Shown one piece after another: positions 1 to 9,639 of a stretch of 64,000 nucleotides of DNA. Where the stretch lies: positions 186,001 through 250,000 of the forward strand of contig JAAEAF010000344.1 of assembly GCA_011037195.1 (NCBI GenBank). Direction: 5' to 3'. This stretch comes from Triatoma infestans. Taxonomy: Eukaryota > Arthropoda > Insecta > Hemiptera > Reduviidae. Within the stretch, counting starts at the first letter, position 1, and each line of letters opens with the position of its first letter. Made by a program: the position numbers and the translations under genes. Below the pieces are notes generated by a model. The model searched no databases. It was not told the DNA's origin and saw only the letters and a program-made list of their open reading frames with translations.

Positions 1-470
1 TATGTCAGGTGTAAACAGGAAATAAGTATTGTCGCACTGACAACTACACACGATGGCCTCTTTATGTCTAAATTCAATTGTCTAATTTACTTTTTTCATT
101 TTTTTTGCATTATAATATATTAGTATTTTATTTTGTTTTGTATTATTAAGTGTGTTGATAGATATTTCTATTGTTTCCAACTTGGTGTTGAATATTCATT
201 TATTTCTTCAGTATATAAAACTAGTAAGGCATGTTGATGAATCCTGTATTCATACCAATCTTCGCTCCATGTAACTAAACAGTAACTAACAACTTTTGCA
301 CGATTATTATAAATGTTTTAAATTAAAACGTGGATATTAAAAATATTTACAGTATCTAGGCCTTTCAGAATAATCTCAATGGCGTATAATTGATGTCAAC
401 TTTTCTTGCAAACACCATGTGTCCTACTTATATTTCTCTCAAATGTTACTATCTGTAGAAATGATAATAA
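1..470. other. Unassigned AT-rich DNA
   Basis: I see no coding region, tandem repeat or recognisable element here. Open frames are short and cross homopolymer tracts. Confidence 0.5.
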
Positions 471-890
471 AAATAACGTCTGGTGTGAAACACTCGCACG
501 ACTTTCTCTTGAAGAAATAAATACAATCGAAATAGACCATTTTCTTTCAAACTTATCAAGATAGCGGGGATTACCTGCCAGCGCCATCTATCTCAAACCT
601 TTAGCAAAGGCTTTCTAGCTGCATTTTGAATTCTACCTAACTTATAGGTTCTGCAGAACGTACTAAAATATTGTTATTTTCGGAAAAATGTTTCAAATAA
701 AAGTTAGAGGTATCATTTATACCTGGTGATTTCGAGAAAATTTCAATAAAAAAACTTTTGAACTATTCTGTAAAATCATACTTCGATTAACTTATTTACT
801 TCAAATTCTGTTCACTTTATAAAAGTGGTAGGGAAAAGCTTGACGCTACTGTCCCCCCAGAACCCCCCTAAAAAATCAATTGAAAACAAA
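471..890 (-). repeat. REP-1 copy, minus orientation, End 1 half
   Basis: The left edge carries GTCTGGTGTGAAACACTCGC followed by ACGACTTTCTCTTG, the reverse complement of End 1. The inner part has the family blocks GAAAAATGTTTCAAATAAAA and GATTTCGAGAAAATTTC. It stops near 890 and appears to resume at 1276-1445 (CGAGAAAATCGCAGAAAAC, CACTTCCGTAAATCGATTTT), so roughly 385 bp may be inserted between the halves. Confidence 0.7.
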
Positions 891-1275
891 AGACCTATAT
901 ATAACACAGCCATAAAACACCGTGGATTATTCCATTTCACTCCCGTATCCAATCCTGCCAGTCCAAAGTTCTTCGGAAAAATCCCCCGTGCTTCTTACTA
1001 CATCTCCAATCTAACCCCCATACTGATCTTAAAATTCCTTTTGTTTATCAGCGTTATAAATAATTCCATGGTTCCAAATCTGCTCATCCTAGCCTCTTAT
1101 CCAAAGACTGTTCTCTCTCACTATCCCTGATAATCCTCTACGCCTCTGGACTCCATCAATAATTAAGCCTCGACAACTCTGAAAATGTATTAAAATTACA
1201 AGGGAGTACCTTCACTGTGGGAGGAACCTCCCATCTTATTTTTCCAGGGCCATGTCAATCTCTCCTATATTTTTT
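891..1275. other. Unassigned segment between two REP-1 pieces
   Basis: This stretch is richer in C and separates two minus-strand REP-1 segments. It shows no obvious inverted ends or coding signature, so it could be an inserted element or a diverged REP-1 block. Confidence 0.35.
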
Positions 1276-1445
1276 AAAAGATTCGGATGTGGTACGATGT
1301 GTTGTCTCGACGTTGTCGAGAAAATCGCAGAAAACTAAAAATCACACTTCCGTAAATCGATTTTCTTCAAACTAGGAATTTTAGCAAACTTTGTTTAATT
1401 CTCATTCTAAGTTAGAATTTAAGCGGGATACAAACAGATATTGTT
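1276..1445 (-). repeat. REP-1 fragment, minus
   Basis: It contains the REP-1 module core on the minus strand: a block like CGAGAAAATCGCAGAAAACT, then CACTTCCG, then ATCGATTTTCTTCAAACTAG. It is probably the continuation of the copy beginning at 471. Confidence 0.6.
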
Positions 1446-2175
1446 GTTTGTGTCTACCTGTGAGTATGTATGCGATCTGTTTGTGAGATTGATGAATTAA
1501 CAACCTCTTATTTTACTTTTTCTTTTCTACTGTAAGTTTTACACCGCGCACACACCACAGCAACCAAACCCAGAACAACATATTGTGTAGCGTACGATTG
1601 CCACTCCCCAGGATGTAATAACACTGCCCCAACATGTAGTCATGGCCACCGAGATATTGAAACAATAAATTTCCTAGTTTTGTTGGCAAAGTTTTTATTA
1701 TTAATACTTTTTAGTGTATATGTGTGTGGTATGTGTGAGGTGTGTAACAGATGGTGATTCTCCCATTTCCAGTAGCAATAGACGGCAAATAATAAAAATA
1801 TGGAGAGTGGAGGCAAAATGGTTAACAATAGTCTTCACCGACATCCAATATCATCTAGAAGGCGGTGAAGTTGTTGAGTGTAAGAAGGTTGTCTTTAGTA
1901 GTTTTTCGATTACAGCGCTCCATAGCGGTCGGTGAATGTAATATGTTTCCACCAAACCATTCTCCACAGATGTTTACATCACATTGCAGTAATATTAGTA
2001 TCTATAGTTTTAGGTGTTTGTCTGTCAGTATGTGTGCATGAGTTTGTGTTTATATGGGAAATATCTAGCAATATTGGTTTTTCTTATGTGGTGAGATATA
2101 ATGTCGACCACAGCAACCTTTTTCCATTTTGATATTTTTGATGTCTGCGCTCTGATAAATGATCACTATTTTACT
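1446..2175. other. Unassigned DNA, GT-rich patches
   Basis: Two GT-rich patches (near 1715-1750 and 2010-2050) and AT-rich DNA. No coding evidence or element ends seen. Confidence 0.4.
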
Positions 2176-2179
2176 CACT

Positions 2180-3060
2180 CTTTCCATTGAGAGTTAAGAG
2201 GATATATTACGATCATGTCGAATGGTCGACAGCTGTTTTCACTGGAAATATTAGTTTTGAAAAACGGAAAATCTTAGAAAGTTCAAATTTAACTTTCCTG
2301 TAAACTAGTTACCAACTAGGTGACACATAGTTCGGCTTTTCACCTTTCTTTGTTTTCACATTTTTAATTTTTCCAGGAAAAGTGTTATTTTAGGGTTTAG
2401 GGTTCTGGTTGGTGCGATTATTTTTACTTCCTAAAGTGTCTACTAGTACAATACATATATTACATGTAGATCAAATGTACTATATAATTTCATGGACCAT
2501 AAAATACGTTTTTCTAAGGTTGAATATAACAACTGTTACACTGAAATCAATAGTTAAACTTATACTTTTAATCTCTAGAGATTAAAAAAAAAACATTATT
2601 GCCAACTTTAGAATAAATAAATTTTAAGATTTCAATGAAATTCCTAAAATTTAATTATAAATTAAAGTAAAACTTCTTAAATTAACATTTTACAATCAAT
2701 TTAACAATAAATTAAATATTTGAAAACATAATATAACTCTACTTAACTGCTATTTTTGGTTTATTATACGATTCTATCATCACTATATTAATTAGAATTA
2801 AATGTGATGCCAAAATTTCGAGGGTGAAGAAAATCAGCTTACCGGAAGTATGACATTAGTGAACAGGTTTTACATTTTTTTTTTTTGCGTCTTTCCATAA
2901 ATATGTCAAGGGGTTTCATTAACTTGGTACACTAATCACATACACACATCTTATCATCTTTATTCGAAACGTTTGTCAGAACAAAATTGATTTTCGAGCA
3001 GGCTGTCATGTATTCAGTATTTAAAGAAAGTTAACCAATTTTTGCAAATAGTGAGAGAAA
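2180..3060 (+). repeat. Degenerate REP-1 copy, plus
   Basis: A decayed End 2 region is visible around 2193-2260 (ATTACGATCATGTCGAAT, then TTTTCACTGGAAATATTAG). A module core follows at 2795-2860 (AAATGTGATGCCAAAATTTC, then ACCGGAAGTATGAC). The 2,400-2,780 stretch is very AT-rich and may be an insertion. End 1 is not evident. Confidence 0.5.
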
Positions 3061-3124
3061 GTAGTTTTATACCAGATTTTTTTCTTCTGCATTGAGGACA
3101 CCTGAAAGAACAGTATTTCTGGTA

Positions 3125-3984
3125 AAAATATCTGGTGTGAACCACTCAAGAAATTTTGCTTTAAAATTGCAACGTTACAATGTTTAGGTGGGCAGCCATG
3201 AAGATGGCGATGGGGATTTTAATTGTATGCGCTCTATATCAAAACCAAGAAAACTGGTGCAAATTTAAAATTAAACTGACAAATCTCCCAATACCCCTCT
3301 AAAATCAATTTTTTTTAGAAAAATGTCACAAAGAAAAGTGATACGTTTCTATCTAGGTAGCAAGCATTCCAAATTTAAAGAAAATGATTTTCGAGAAAAT
3401 TGCAAAAATTAAAAACCTCTCTGTAGTTGGACTTCCGGTCAACAGATTTTCTTTAAATTTAGAATTCTTTCAATGGTTCTAATGTATATGAATATTATGT
3501 ATGTGATAACCATATATTATATTGAAATGGTACATTATAGAGAAACTTAATGTTACTTCCCCCCAGAACTCCCCCCTCCAAAATCAGTGTTCCTGGAAAA
3601 ATGTTTCAAACAAAAATGATGGGGATTCATGTGTGAAGATAGTACACTAAGTTTAAAGAAAATCATTGAAAGCGAAAAAAAAACATTCAGAATAGTAGCA
3701 CTCCCGATTGGTGGATTTTGCCGGAAGCTTTGGTGTCAGATGCGGTGGTAGTAGCTGAACGGTATGCCAAGTTTGAGCTTCCTGCGACTGCATTTTTCTT
3801 CTTCCTGCGTTTTTAAAATATTTTGTTATAAAACACACACACACTCACACTCACACACACACCTAGACCATTGGCTGAAAATAATATTTTCATATTCAGG
3901 GGACCTCAAAACATGTATTTCCAGTAAAAAATAAATTTCGAAATTTTGGCATAATCTTCCTGTTATCAGGAGTGAGAGCAAATA
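3125..3984 (-). repeat. REP-1 copy, minus, near full length
   Basis: It starts with an End 1 complement (AAAATATCTGGTGTGAACCA) and ends with the End 2 complement (a TTTCCAGTAAAAA block, then ATAATCTTCCTGTTATCAGG and AGTGAGAGCAAAT). It contains the 'GGGGATTTTAATTG / CTCTATATCAAAACCAAGAA' End 1-proximal block shared with copies at 35.7, 47.9, 49.2 and 56.5 kb. An AC microsatellite occupies the usual internal microsatellite position near 3830-3862. Confidence 0.8.
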
Positions 3985-4524
3985 AACGAAAAATGGAGAT
4001 GAGATAGAGGTTTTAGCCAACAAGGGTGGGGGTAAAAACGATTGGACCAATAGGAGTATAGTATCTGCACCCTTTGGAGATTTATAGTGTGATTGGTGCT
4101 TCAATGTATGTTCTTCCCCATGAAACTGTTTACGTATACTTAAGAGGGAGCTTTCATAACAAAGGTAACAGTGTGGCCGTTTATTTGACTGGCTGGGCGG
4201 ATGGTGCGGATCATAAATTCAGATCTATTATGTCGTATAAATAGGCCTTGGGGAGATGATTATGATGACAGAAGTGGTGGGAAACTGTGGACGATGGCAG
4301 CACTGTGTGAGTGCGAAATCTGTTCGAAGAATGTCATTTGTTAGTTCGTGCCTCGCTAGCTAATCTAATACCATTGTCGAGGGTTGGAAGTGGGATGGGG
4401 AAGGGTGGGTAAAATGGTTTTCAATGGTACCTGAGAGTGGTGGAGCAATGTGTGGTTTTCTGTTCAGTCGCTTACAGAGGGCTCTGCCCCCTTATTCTTT
4501 GGGAGGGGGCCACTTTATTCTACT

Positions 4525-4563
<39 letters not shown>

Positions 4564-5036
4564 TAGAGATTTCTGTCTCCTTTTCTGTTGAAGTTCTTGA
4601 ATACTATATCCGAAACCATCACTCACACTATGGTTAACAAAACCATATCTCATATAGTAGGGTGTGTGTGCATTCATGTTTAGTATTGTACGTTGGGTAT
4701 TATAGCAGAAACGCATCGCTACATAGCATTAGCGTATAATGTGCCCTCTCACTCGAATGACTGTAATGGGCAGATGATGCTAACAGAAGGCATAATTCCC
4801 ACGACACTTTATTCCACACTTAAACACCTTCTTCATCTACACACAAATACACATACACATACAGATTTATACACACATTCACAAATATAATATATAAAAT
4901 CCTTCTGGGAGGGAATTAAGTTTTATTTAGTTATTACAAATATGCCAACTTAAATTTATATCTATGATATATTTAATCTTTATTATTCTAGCTAATTTAT
5001 TTATTTATTTTTATTATTATTCGAATTCACATTCAA
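3985..5036. other. Unassigned DNA with simple repeats
   Basis: Apart from the GA run at 4527-4560 and short AC tracts near 4840-4880, I see no element ends or convincing coding sequence. Confidence 0.4.
4527..4560. repeat. (AG)17 microsatellite
   Basis: An uninterrupted AG dinucleotide run of 34 bases. Confidence 0.95.
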
Positions 5037-5135
5037 AAGAAATTTGGTGTGAACTTTCACACGACTTTTTTCTTACCCTAATGCAATTTAATCAAAACAT
5101 TTTTTTTGTAAATTGCAACATTACAATGGTTAGAA
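5037..5135 (-). repeat. REP-1 End 1 fragment, minus
   Basis: It has the End 1 complement (AATTTGGTGTGAACTTTCAC, then ACGACTTTTTTCTTAC) followed by the TGCAACATTACAATGGTTAG block seen beside other End 1 copies. It is truncated internally. Confidence 0.65.
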
Positions 5136-5267
5136 GTATTTTTGCGCTCTTGTTCAGTTGTCATACACTCAGCGCTCATGTGGTCAATACCTGAACTAGA
5201 GTGTAATAAAACAATAAACTGTTTGCTAAATAACTACTATTCAAAATTGATCTTTTTTGTTTGTTGT

Positions 5268-5465
5268 TTACGATTTGTTTGTTGTCAATGTGGCCAATAT
5301 TTTTTGTGCTATGCTGTAGCGGCGGCGTGGCATAAAGTCAAAGGTGTTGTTGTGATTGTTGTTAGCTGTAGTTGTCACAATACTACCTGAGCTAGATCCT
5401 CTGCCTAGGACCCACCTGTGGAGCTTGTCAATGCTGTCAATATCACTTCTTGCACTGCTTTTCAT
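5268..5465 (-). CDS. Candidate host coding exon, unidentified
   Basis: A 65-codon open frame starts with ATG at 5465 and stops at 5268. Its composition differs from the surrounding AT-rich DNA: it reads as a Ser/Asn/Thr-rich, low-complexity protein (a run of NNNHNN near residues 36-41, MPRRR near 45-49), a style common in insect regulatory proteins. Two good splice donors lie on the same strand inside it (CACAG|GTGGGT about 55 bases in; CTCAG|GTAGTA further down), so only the first part may be exon. An overlapping frame just upstream also opens with an ATG after AAATATGGTGGAG. I recognise no domain. It could equally be chance or an old element. Confidence 0.3.
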   Translation of the reverse strand: MKSSARSDIDSIDKLHRWVLGRGSSSGSIVTTTANNNHNNTFDFMPRRRYSIAQKILATLTTNKS

Positions 5466-5469
5466 CTTC

Positions 5470-5785
5470 CTGTTTTGTCTCCATGTTCTCCACCATATTT
5501 ACGGCATTTTTTTTTTTGAACGTTGAAGATACCGACCGACACACACACATACATATATATATAAAAATCTCCTATACTTCTATTCTTTTTAATAAATTTG
5601 TCTATTAAAAAAATTTCTTTCACACTGAAGCAATATAATATTTTTCAGTGAGAATCTCTCCAATCCTCAACCCCCACCCGATACTGAAATTCTTTTGTAA
5701 TGATTTCCTTACTGGGCTTTTTTATGCGCCATATTATCCCAATATCTGATAGTACACCGTTCCAAAGGAAAGCTAATTGATTTCC
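5470..5785. other. Unassigned DNA
   Basis: AT-rich; a short AC/AT simple repeat near 5541-5565. Nothing else seen. Confidence 0.4.
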
Positions 5786-5789
5786 GACT

Positions 5790-6238
5790 TTCTTTGGTTG
5801 TGCCACCTTTATTGCATTAATTACTTGAAAATGTTGCTAGAATTTGAAAAATCGATTAAAACCGGAAACGAAACTGGTTTTACAGAACAGGTTTTGAGTT
5901 CTTTAGGAGAATTTTATCGAAAATAGCTTCACAATTTTTCTTTGAATATGGACTATCATAAACTAACCGAACAGCTAACCAATCATTAACCAATTACTAA
6001 CCAATCACTAACCAATTACTAACCAATCACTTTAATTTGAATCATTTTTTCCGCGAAAAATTGATTGACTTGATTCTGGGCGGAAGCTGCACATAACCAA
6101 CATGAACCCCCCCACTATTATCTATATTTACATTGGAAACAACTAAATCATGAGTAAAAATTCCAAATTTGAAGAAAATTCTATCAATTTTATGATTGTA
6201 TTTCAACAGTGAGAGAAAATAGTGTGAGCATTTCATAG
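5790..6238 (+). repeat. Degenerate REP-1 copy, plus, with End 1
   Basis: The right edge has AGTGAGAGAAAATAGTGTG then AGCATTTCAT, a decayed End 1. Internal family words include AAACCGGAAACG and CCAAATTTGAAGAAAATTCT. An 11-bp tandem repeat (5976-6033) sits inside, and palindromic element A is inserted immediately to the right. Confidence 0.55.
5976..6033. repeat. 11-bp minisatellite, about 5 units
   Basis: Units alternate between AACCAATCACT and AACCAATTACT; five consecutive units are readable. Confidence 0.85.
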
Positions 6239-6250
6239 AAGATTTATTTA

Positions 6251-6525
6251 GTGGTTGTGGTGGTTGCTTCCGCAGAGCTGGAAAGCATCAGAGACATTTT
6301 CCGTGGTAGCCTGCTTCATTTTGTGGTCATCGACCGGTTTCGGGCGTTCGCCCATCTTCAGGATGCGTTTTTCAGACAGTGTGACAAACTCTGACACTTT
6401 GAATGTGTAAACTGAATTTGCTTTGTGCAAGCCTATGTTGTTACACTGTCTGAAAAACGCATCCTGAAGATGGGCGAACGCCCGAAACCACAAAATGAAG
6501 CGGGCTCCCACGGAAAATGTCTCTG
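6251..6525 (+). mobile_element. Palindromic hammerhead-bearing element, copy A
   Basis: About 275 bp. It opens with a single-copy lead (GTTGTGGTGGTTG, TTCCGCAGAGCTGGAAAGCA) followed by an arm from CAGAGACATTTTCCGTGG to CAGACAGTGTGACA, a short centre, and the inverted arm ending AAAATGTCTCTG. Copies B and C have the same layout. A hammerhead-like core lies in each arm, facing outward. The right arm lacks about 11 bases (GGTCGATGACC) present in the other arms; the loss removes the predicted cleavage site. The imperfect 12-bp flanking duplication argues for insertion as a unit by retroposition or transposition. No protein is encoded. By analogy with Penelope-like elements and retrozymes, which carry hammerheads, I infer a non-autonomous relative; a DNA foldback element is the alternative. 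Confidence 0.7.
6328..6365 (-). ncRNA. Hammerhead-ribozyme-like motif, copy A left arm
   Basis: Read on the minus strand: helix I CATC/GATG, core CTGAAGA (fits CUGANGA), helix II GGGC-GAAC-GCCC, core GAAA, a two-pair helix III (ACCGGT), and a cleavage triplet GTC. The weak point is an unpaired or U-C 10.1/11.1 position, where the consensus has G-C, so activity cannot be assumed. Confidence 0.55.
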
Positions 6526-6642
6526 AAGGTTTATTTACTTTCTCCAACACTTAGTGAGAGCAAGTATTACGATCGTGTCAAATTATTGAAATGGAGTTTT
6601 TACCGGAAATACATGTTTTGAGGCCCCTGAGTTCGAACGAAA

Positions 6643-6850
6643 AAAATATGATTGTTGAAATTAAATAACAAAAAGTTCTGCTATAAAATACTTTATTATA
6701 CAGTATCGAGCTTTCGATAAACAAGATAAACGACTAGATTAAAACAACATAGCAGGTTACAGTCTGATGGTAGGTTACATTATATATTTTAGCAGTGTTT
6801 ACACATATATACCAGCACTTTTTGTCATTTAATTTCAACAATCATATTTT
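6643..6850. mobile_element. MITE with ~40-bp terminal inverted repeats
   Basis: The left end reads AAAATATGATTGTTGAAATT then AAATAACAAAAAGTTCTGC; the right end (6808-6850) is its reverse complement with about four mismatches. The ~125-bp interior is AT-rich with two GCAGGTTAC/GTAGGTTAC words and no coding capacity. It interrupts a REP-1 copy. I could not fix the target-site duplication, so the superfamily is undetermined. Confidence 0.75.
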
Positions 6851-7188
6851 GTTATAAATTTTTAAGTTCAGGAAACAAAACCAAGTTATAGTGAAAAAGA
6901 AAAAATGTTCTTGAATGATCGGTAGGTTTGAACGAAACATCGCCGGACGCTCAAACTTGCTATTCTCTTATCTGATACAAATATTCCCTGCAAAAAAATC
7001 TGTCAACCGAAAGTGCGACTTTACTGAATAGTTTTTCGCGATTTTCTCGAAAAAAGGGGAAATCTTGATCGTCTTTAAACTACGTATACTATTTATAAAC
7101 ATAAATCCCTATTAGTTGTGGTGGTTGGTTCCGCAGAGCTGGAAAGCATCAGAGACATTGTCCGTGCTGGCCTGCTTCATTTTGTGGT

Positions 7189-7226
7189 CATCGACCGGTT
7201 TCGGGCGTTCGTCCATCTTCAGGATG
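7189..7226 (-). ncRNA. Hammerhead-ribozyme-like motif, copy B left arm
   Basis: Same parts as in copy A: CATC/GATG helix I, CTGAAGA, GAAA, ACCGGT helix III and GTC cleavage triplet. Helix II reads GGAC-GAAC-GCCC, giving one A-C mismatch. Confidence 0.5.
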
Positions 7227-7380
7227 CGTTTTTTAGACAGTGTGATAACACAGACTCGCACAGAGCAAACTTACTTTCACACTAACTGAGACGTATTTTT
7301 TTTTTTAAAAATACGTCTCAGTTAGTGTGAAACTAAGTTTGCTCTGTGCGAGTCTGTGTTGTCACACTGTCTAAAAAACG

Positions 7381-7418
7381 CATCCTGAAGATGAGCGAAC
7401 GCCCGAAACCGGTCGATG
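7381..7418 (+). ncRNA. Hammerhead-ribozyme-like motif, copy B right arm
   Basis: All core parts are present, with predicted cleavage after C7414. Helix II reads GAGC-GAAC-GCCC, with one A-C mismatch at a different position from the left arm. Confidence 0.5.
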
Positions 7419-7990
7419 ACCACAAAATGAAGCAGGCTACCACGGAAAATGTCTCTGATAAATCCCTATTACTTTTATTTGAAACATTTTCCAGGGCTAA
7501 TTGATAGTTTTTGCTATCAAGATGTTAAGTTTAACCTCTAAATTACCAATGCAGCAAAATGTATGTTTCTACTACTTATAGATTATTAATATATCTTAGA
7601 AGCATTAGTAGAATTCCAAATTTGAGGAAAATTGGTTAACCGGAAGTGCGAATAGGCTTCTGGGAATTTGCTGAAAAACGACTCTAACTATGTACTTTAA
7701 ACTTGGTACGCCAGCTCCACAGGTGCGCCAGCTGCACATATACAAAAGAATCAGTTTTATTCGAACCATTTTCTCCCAAAATTGATGTTTACTAGATACC
7801 AGACGTTCTGGTATTTGTGGCATTAAATTTCAAATATTATTTTGCCCTGAACAATATCGGCGCTCTCCACCGAACTATACTACACTGTAGTCACACTTGT
7901 TCTATCTGCCTCGCCACACCCCCTATTTTAACAGCATTAAGAGAAAGTGGAGAGTGTTTCACAGCGAATTGTTATTAGAAATTACTTTCT

Positions 7991-9150
7991 GTATATGATT
8001 ATTTATACAGACTGCATAACCAAAAAACGAAAAATTACAGGAAGTTTGAATTTGAAATTCCATTTGGGCATCACCGGAGCCTGGTGACAGCATGTTTACA
8101 GTCAAAAACTCTCAAACGGGAGTACCACTAGGCTGAATGATTAGTCCAGTTTTTCGTCATTTCTTTCAAAACGACTCCTATATTTAAAGAAAAAAAAAAA
8201 AAAACGATATGCATTATAGCCCTATCATTTTTTATTAAATCTTTTGCCCCAAAATATTGATTTTAGGTGAATTGATTGTTTCATACTCCTCAAAACATTT
8301 CAAACATTTGACTGATCGCAATAGTTCCTGTTACCAGGTGTAAGGGAAAATAAAAAGTCATCATTACAAACAAACAAACAAACAAACCAAAAACCAAAAC
8401 AAAATGTATTACGAATCTACATTATTTACCTGTACAAAATGGAACGAGTTGTAAATCACTATGGCAACATATATATATATACTGGCAAGGTGTAGCAAGG
8501 AGAAAGGACCATTGTCAGGGTAAAAAAATAGAGAAAAGAAAAACCATTAGGCCACGTGTGTTGTTACCTTTGTGACACGTGAATGCACTACGTTTGTATA
8601 TATGTGTGTGTTTTTCGTGTTATATGTCGCCGACTCTGTAACATAACAGATGATGTTTTGACTTTATAAAACCAAACAGAATTGCCCTATTTCCCATCCC
8701 CCTACAGAAAAGAAGGATGTAGTCACTGTACCATTTTTAATAACACCTTTAGTTGTTTGGACACTATATAATATAAAGAACTTTGTGGAAGAAGTGTACT
8801 ATATTCGAAACGAAAGGTTGACCGCAGCATGTATCTAAACACACTGGTACCTCTATAGAATATAACTAGAAGTTTTCCTGGGTATAAATTTCACAAAGAA
8901 TGTTCTTACCTTTGGTTGTAACATCCAAGATATCTGTTTGGTTCCCGCTACAGCATAGATAGACTGTTTAAAAGGACCCATTGGGCAATCTCCAGTGAAG
9001 CTGCACTATAAATCTATGTGTCATTAACTGTAAAACTAGAAAATAGACAATATTCACAGTTTGTGTGAGTTGGTTTTCTTCAATCGATCTTTTATACATT
9101 TTTGTAGAAAATGACACCACCTATTTCCTTTAAATATAGCCCAATAACTG
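7991..9150. other. Unassigned DNA
   Basis: AT-rich with a (CAAA)n-like tract near 8370-8390 and a short AT run at 8470. A few REP-1-like words occur near 8040-8340 (CGAAAAATTACAGGAAG; CTGATCGCAATAGTTCC), perhaps an ancient minus copy. No coding sequence recognised. Confidence 0.4.
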
Positions 9151-9154
9151 TAGT

Positions 9155-9515
9155 ATGTAAAAAATTCCTGTGTGAAACTTGCACACGACCTTTCTCTAAC
9201 TGCTATTAATACAACTGTATTAAAACTGGCGATTTTTTTTCTAAATTTCAAATTTCACTCATTTGTCCTAACATAATAATTATAAAGGTGATTTTGGGAC
9301 CAGTATCAGACTACCAACCCAGGAGCAGAGAAGTGTTTACATTGTTGTACAAAAGAGCGCGCCGATAATACTGAATCAACCCCGCATATAACATTGAAAT
9401 TTAACGAAATAGATTCCGCCCAACTATTTGAAATAGATTCCGCACAATTATTTAAAAAAATTCAATTTTTTTTTCGGAAAAAGTATTCCAAATAAAAGTG
9501 TGATAGGTGGGTGCG
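9155..9515 (-). repeat. REP-1 copy, minus, End 1 part
   Basis: End 1 complement (CTGTGTGAAACTTGCACACG, then ACCTTTCTCTAACTGC) is followed by the 'GAGCGCGCCGATAATACTGA' block, the reverse complement of the GGCGCGCTC block at 13.45 kb, and by a decayed module ending GAAAAAGTATTCCAAATAAA. Confidence 0.7.
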
Positions 9516-9639
9516 GTTCCCTAAGGTGGCAGTGTCGGTAACATTAAAGCACTGAGCTCTTGGGCTATCTGTACAAAAGAATGCTTTGGGAATATCTCGG
9601 AAAGTTTCTATTTTTTTAAGCTAGGATATGTTGGCTTGG

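Larger units (their letters stand above)
6239..6537. repeat. Target-site duplication flanking palindrome A
   Basis: AAGATTTATTTA at 6239-6250 and AAGGTTTATTTA at 6526-6537 flank the element: 12 bp with one mismatch. Confidence 0.7.
7115..7457 (+). mobile_element. Palindromic hammerhead-bearing element, copy B (best preserved)
   Basis: 343 bp. After the lead (7115-7149) two arms of ~145-150 bp are almost perfect reverse complements, meeting at an A/T centre near 7297-7306, so a transcript would fold into one long hairpin. Each arm holds a hammerhead-like core (7189-7226 minus, 7381-7418 plus). The two cores carry different single helix II changes, so the arms have diverged a little since the palindrome formed. 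A perfect 14-bp target duplication marks a fairly recent insertion. No protein is encoded. Confidence 0.8.
7101..7471. repeat. Perfect 14-bp target-site duplication of palindrome B
   Basis: ATAAATCCCTATTA occurs at 7101-7114 and 7458-7471, directly bordering the element. Removing one copy and the element restores a continuous REP-1 module (CATAAATCCCTATTACTTTTATTTG). Confidence 0.9.
6553..7990 (+). repeat. REP-1 copy, plus, interrupted by a MITE and palindrome B
   Basis: End 2 is clear (GTGAGAGCAAGTATTACGAT, CGTGTCAAAT, TTTTTACCGGAAATACATG). Module words continue after each insertion: CAACCGAAAGTGCGACTTTA near 7008, the CTTTTATTTGAAACATTTTC block directly after palindrome B, and TAACCGGAAGTGCG near 7635. 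The far part carries the 'TTGTGGCATTAAATTTCAAA ... GGCGCTCTCC' block shared with copies at 11.5, 13.4, 54.6 and 63.5 kb. Confidence 0.8.
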
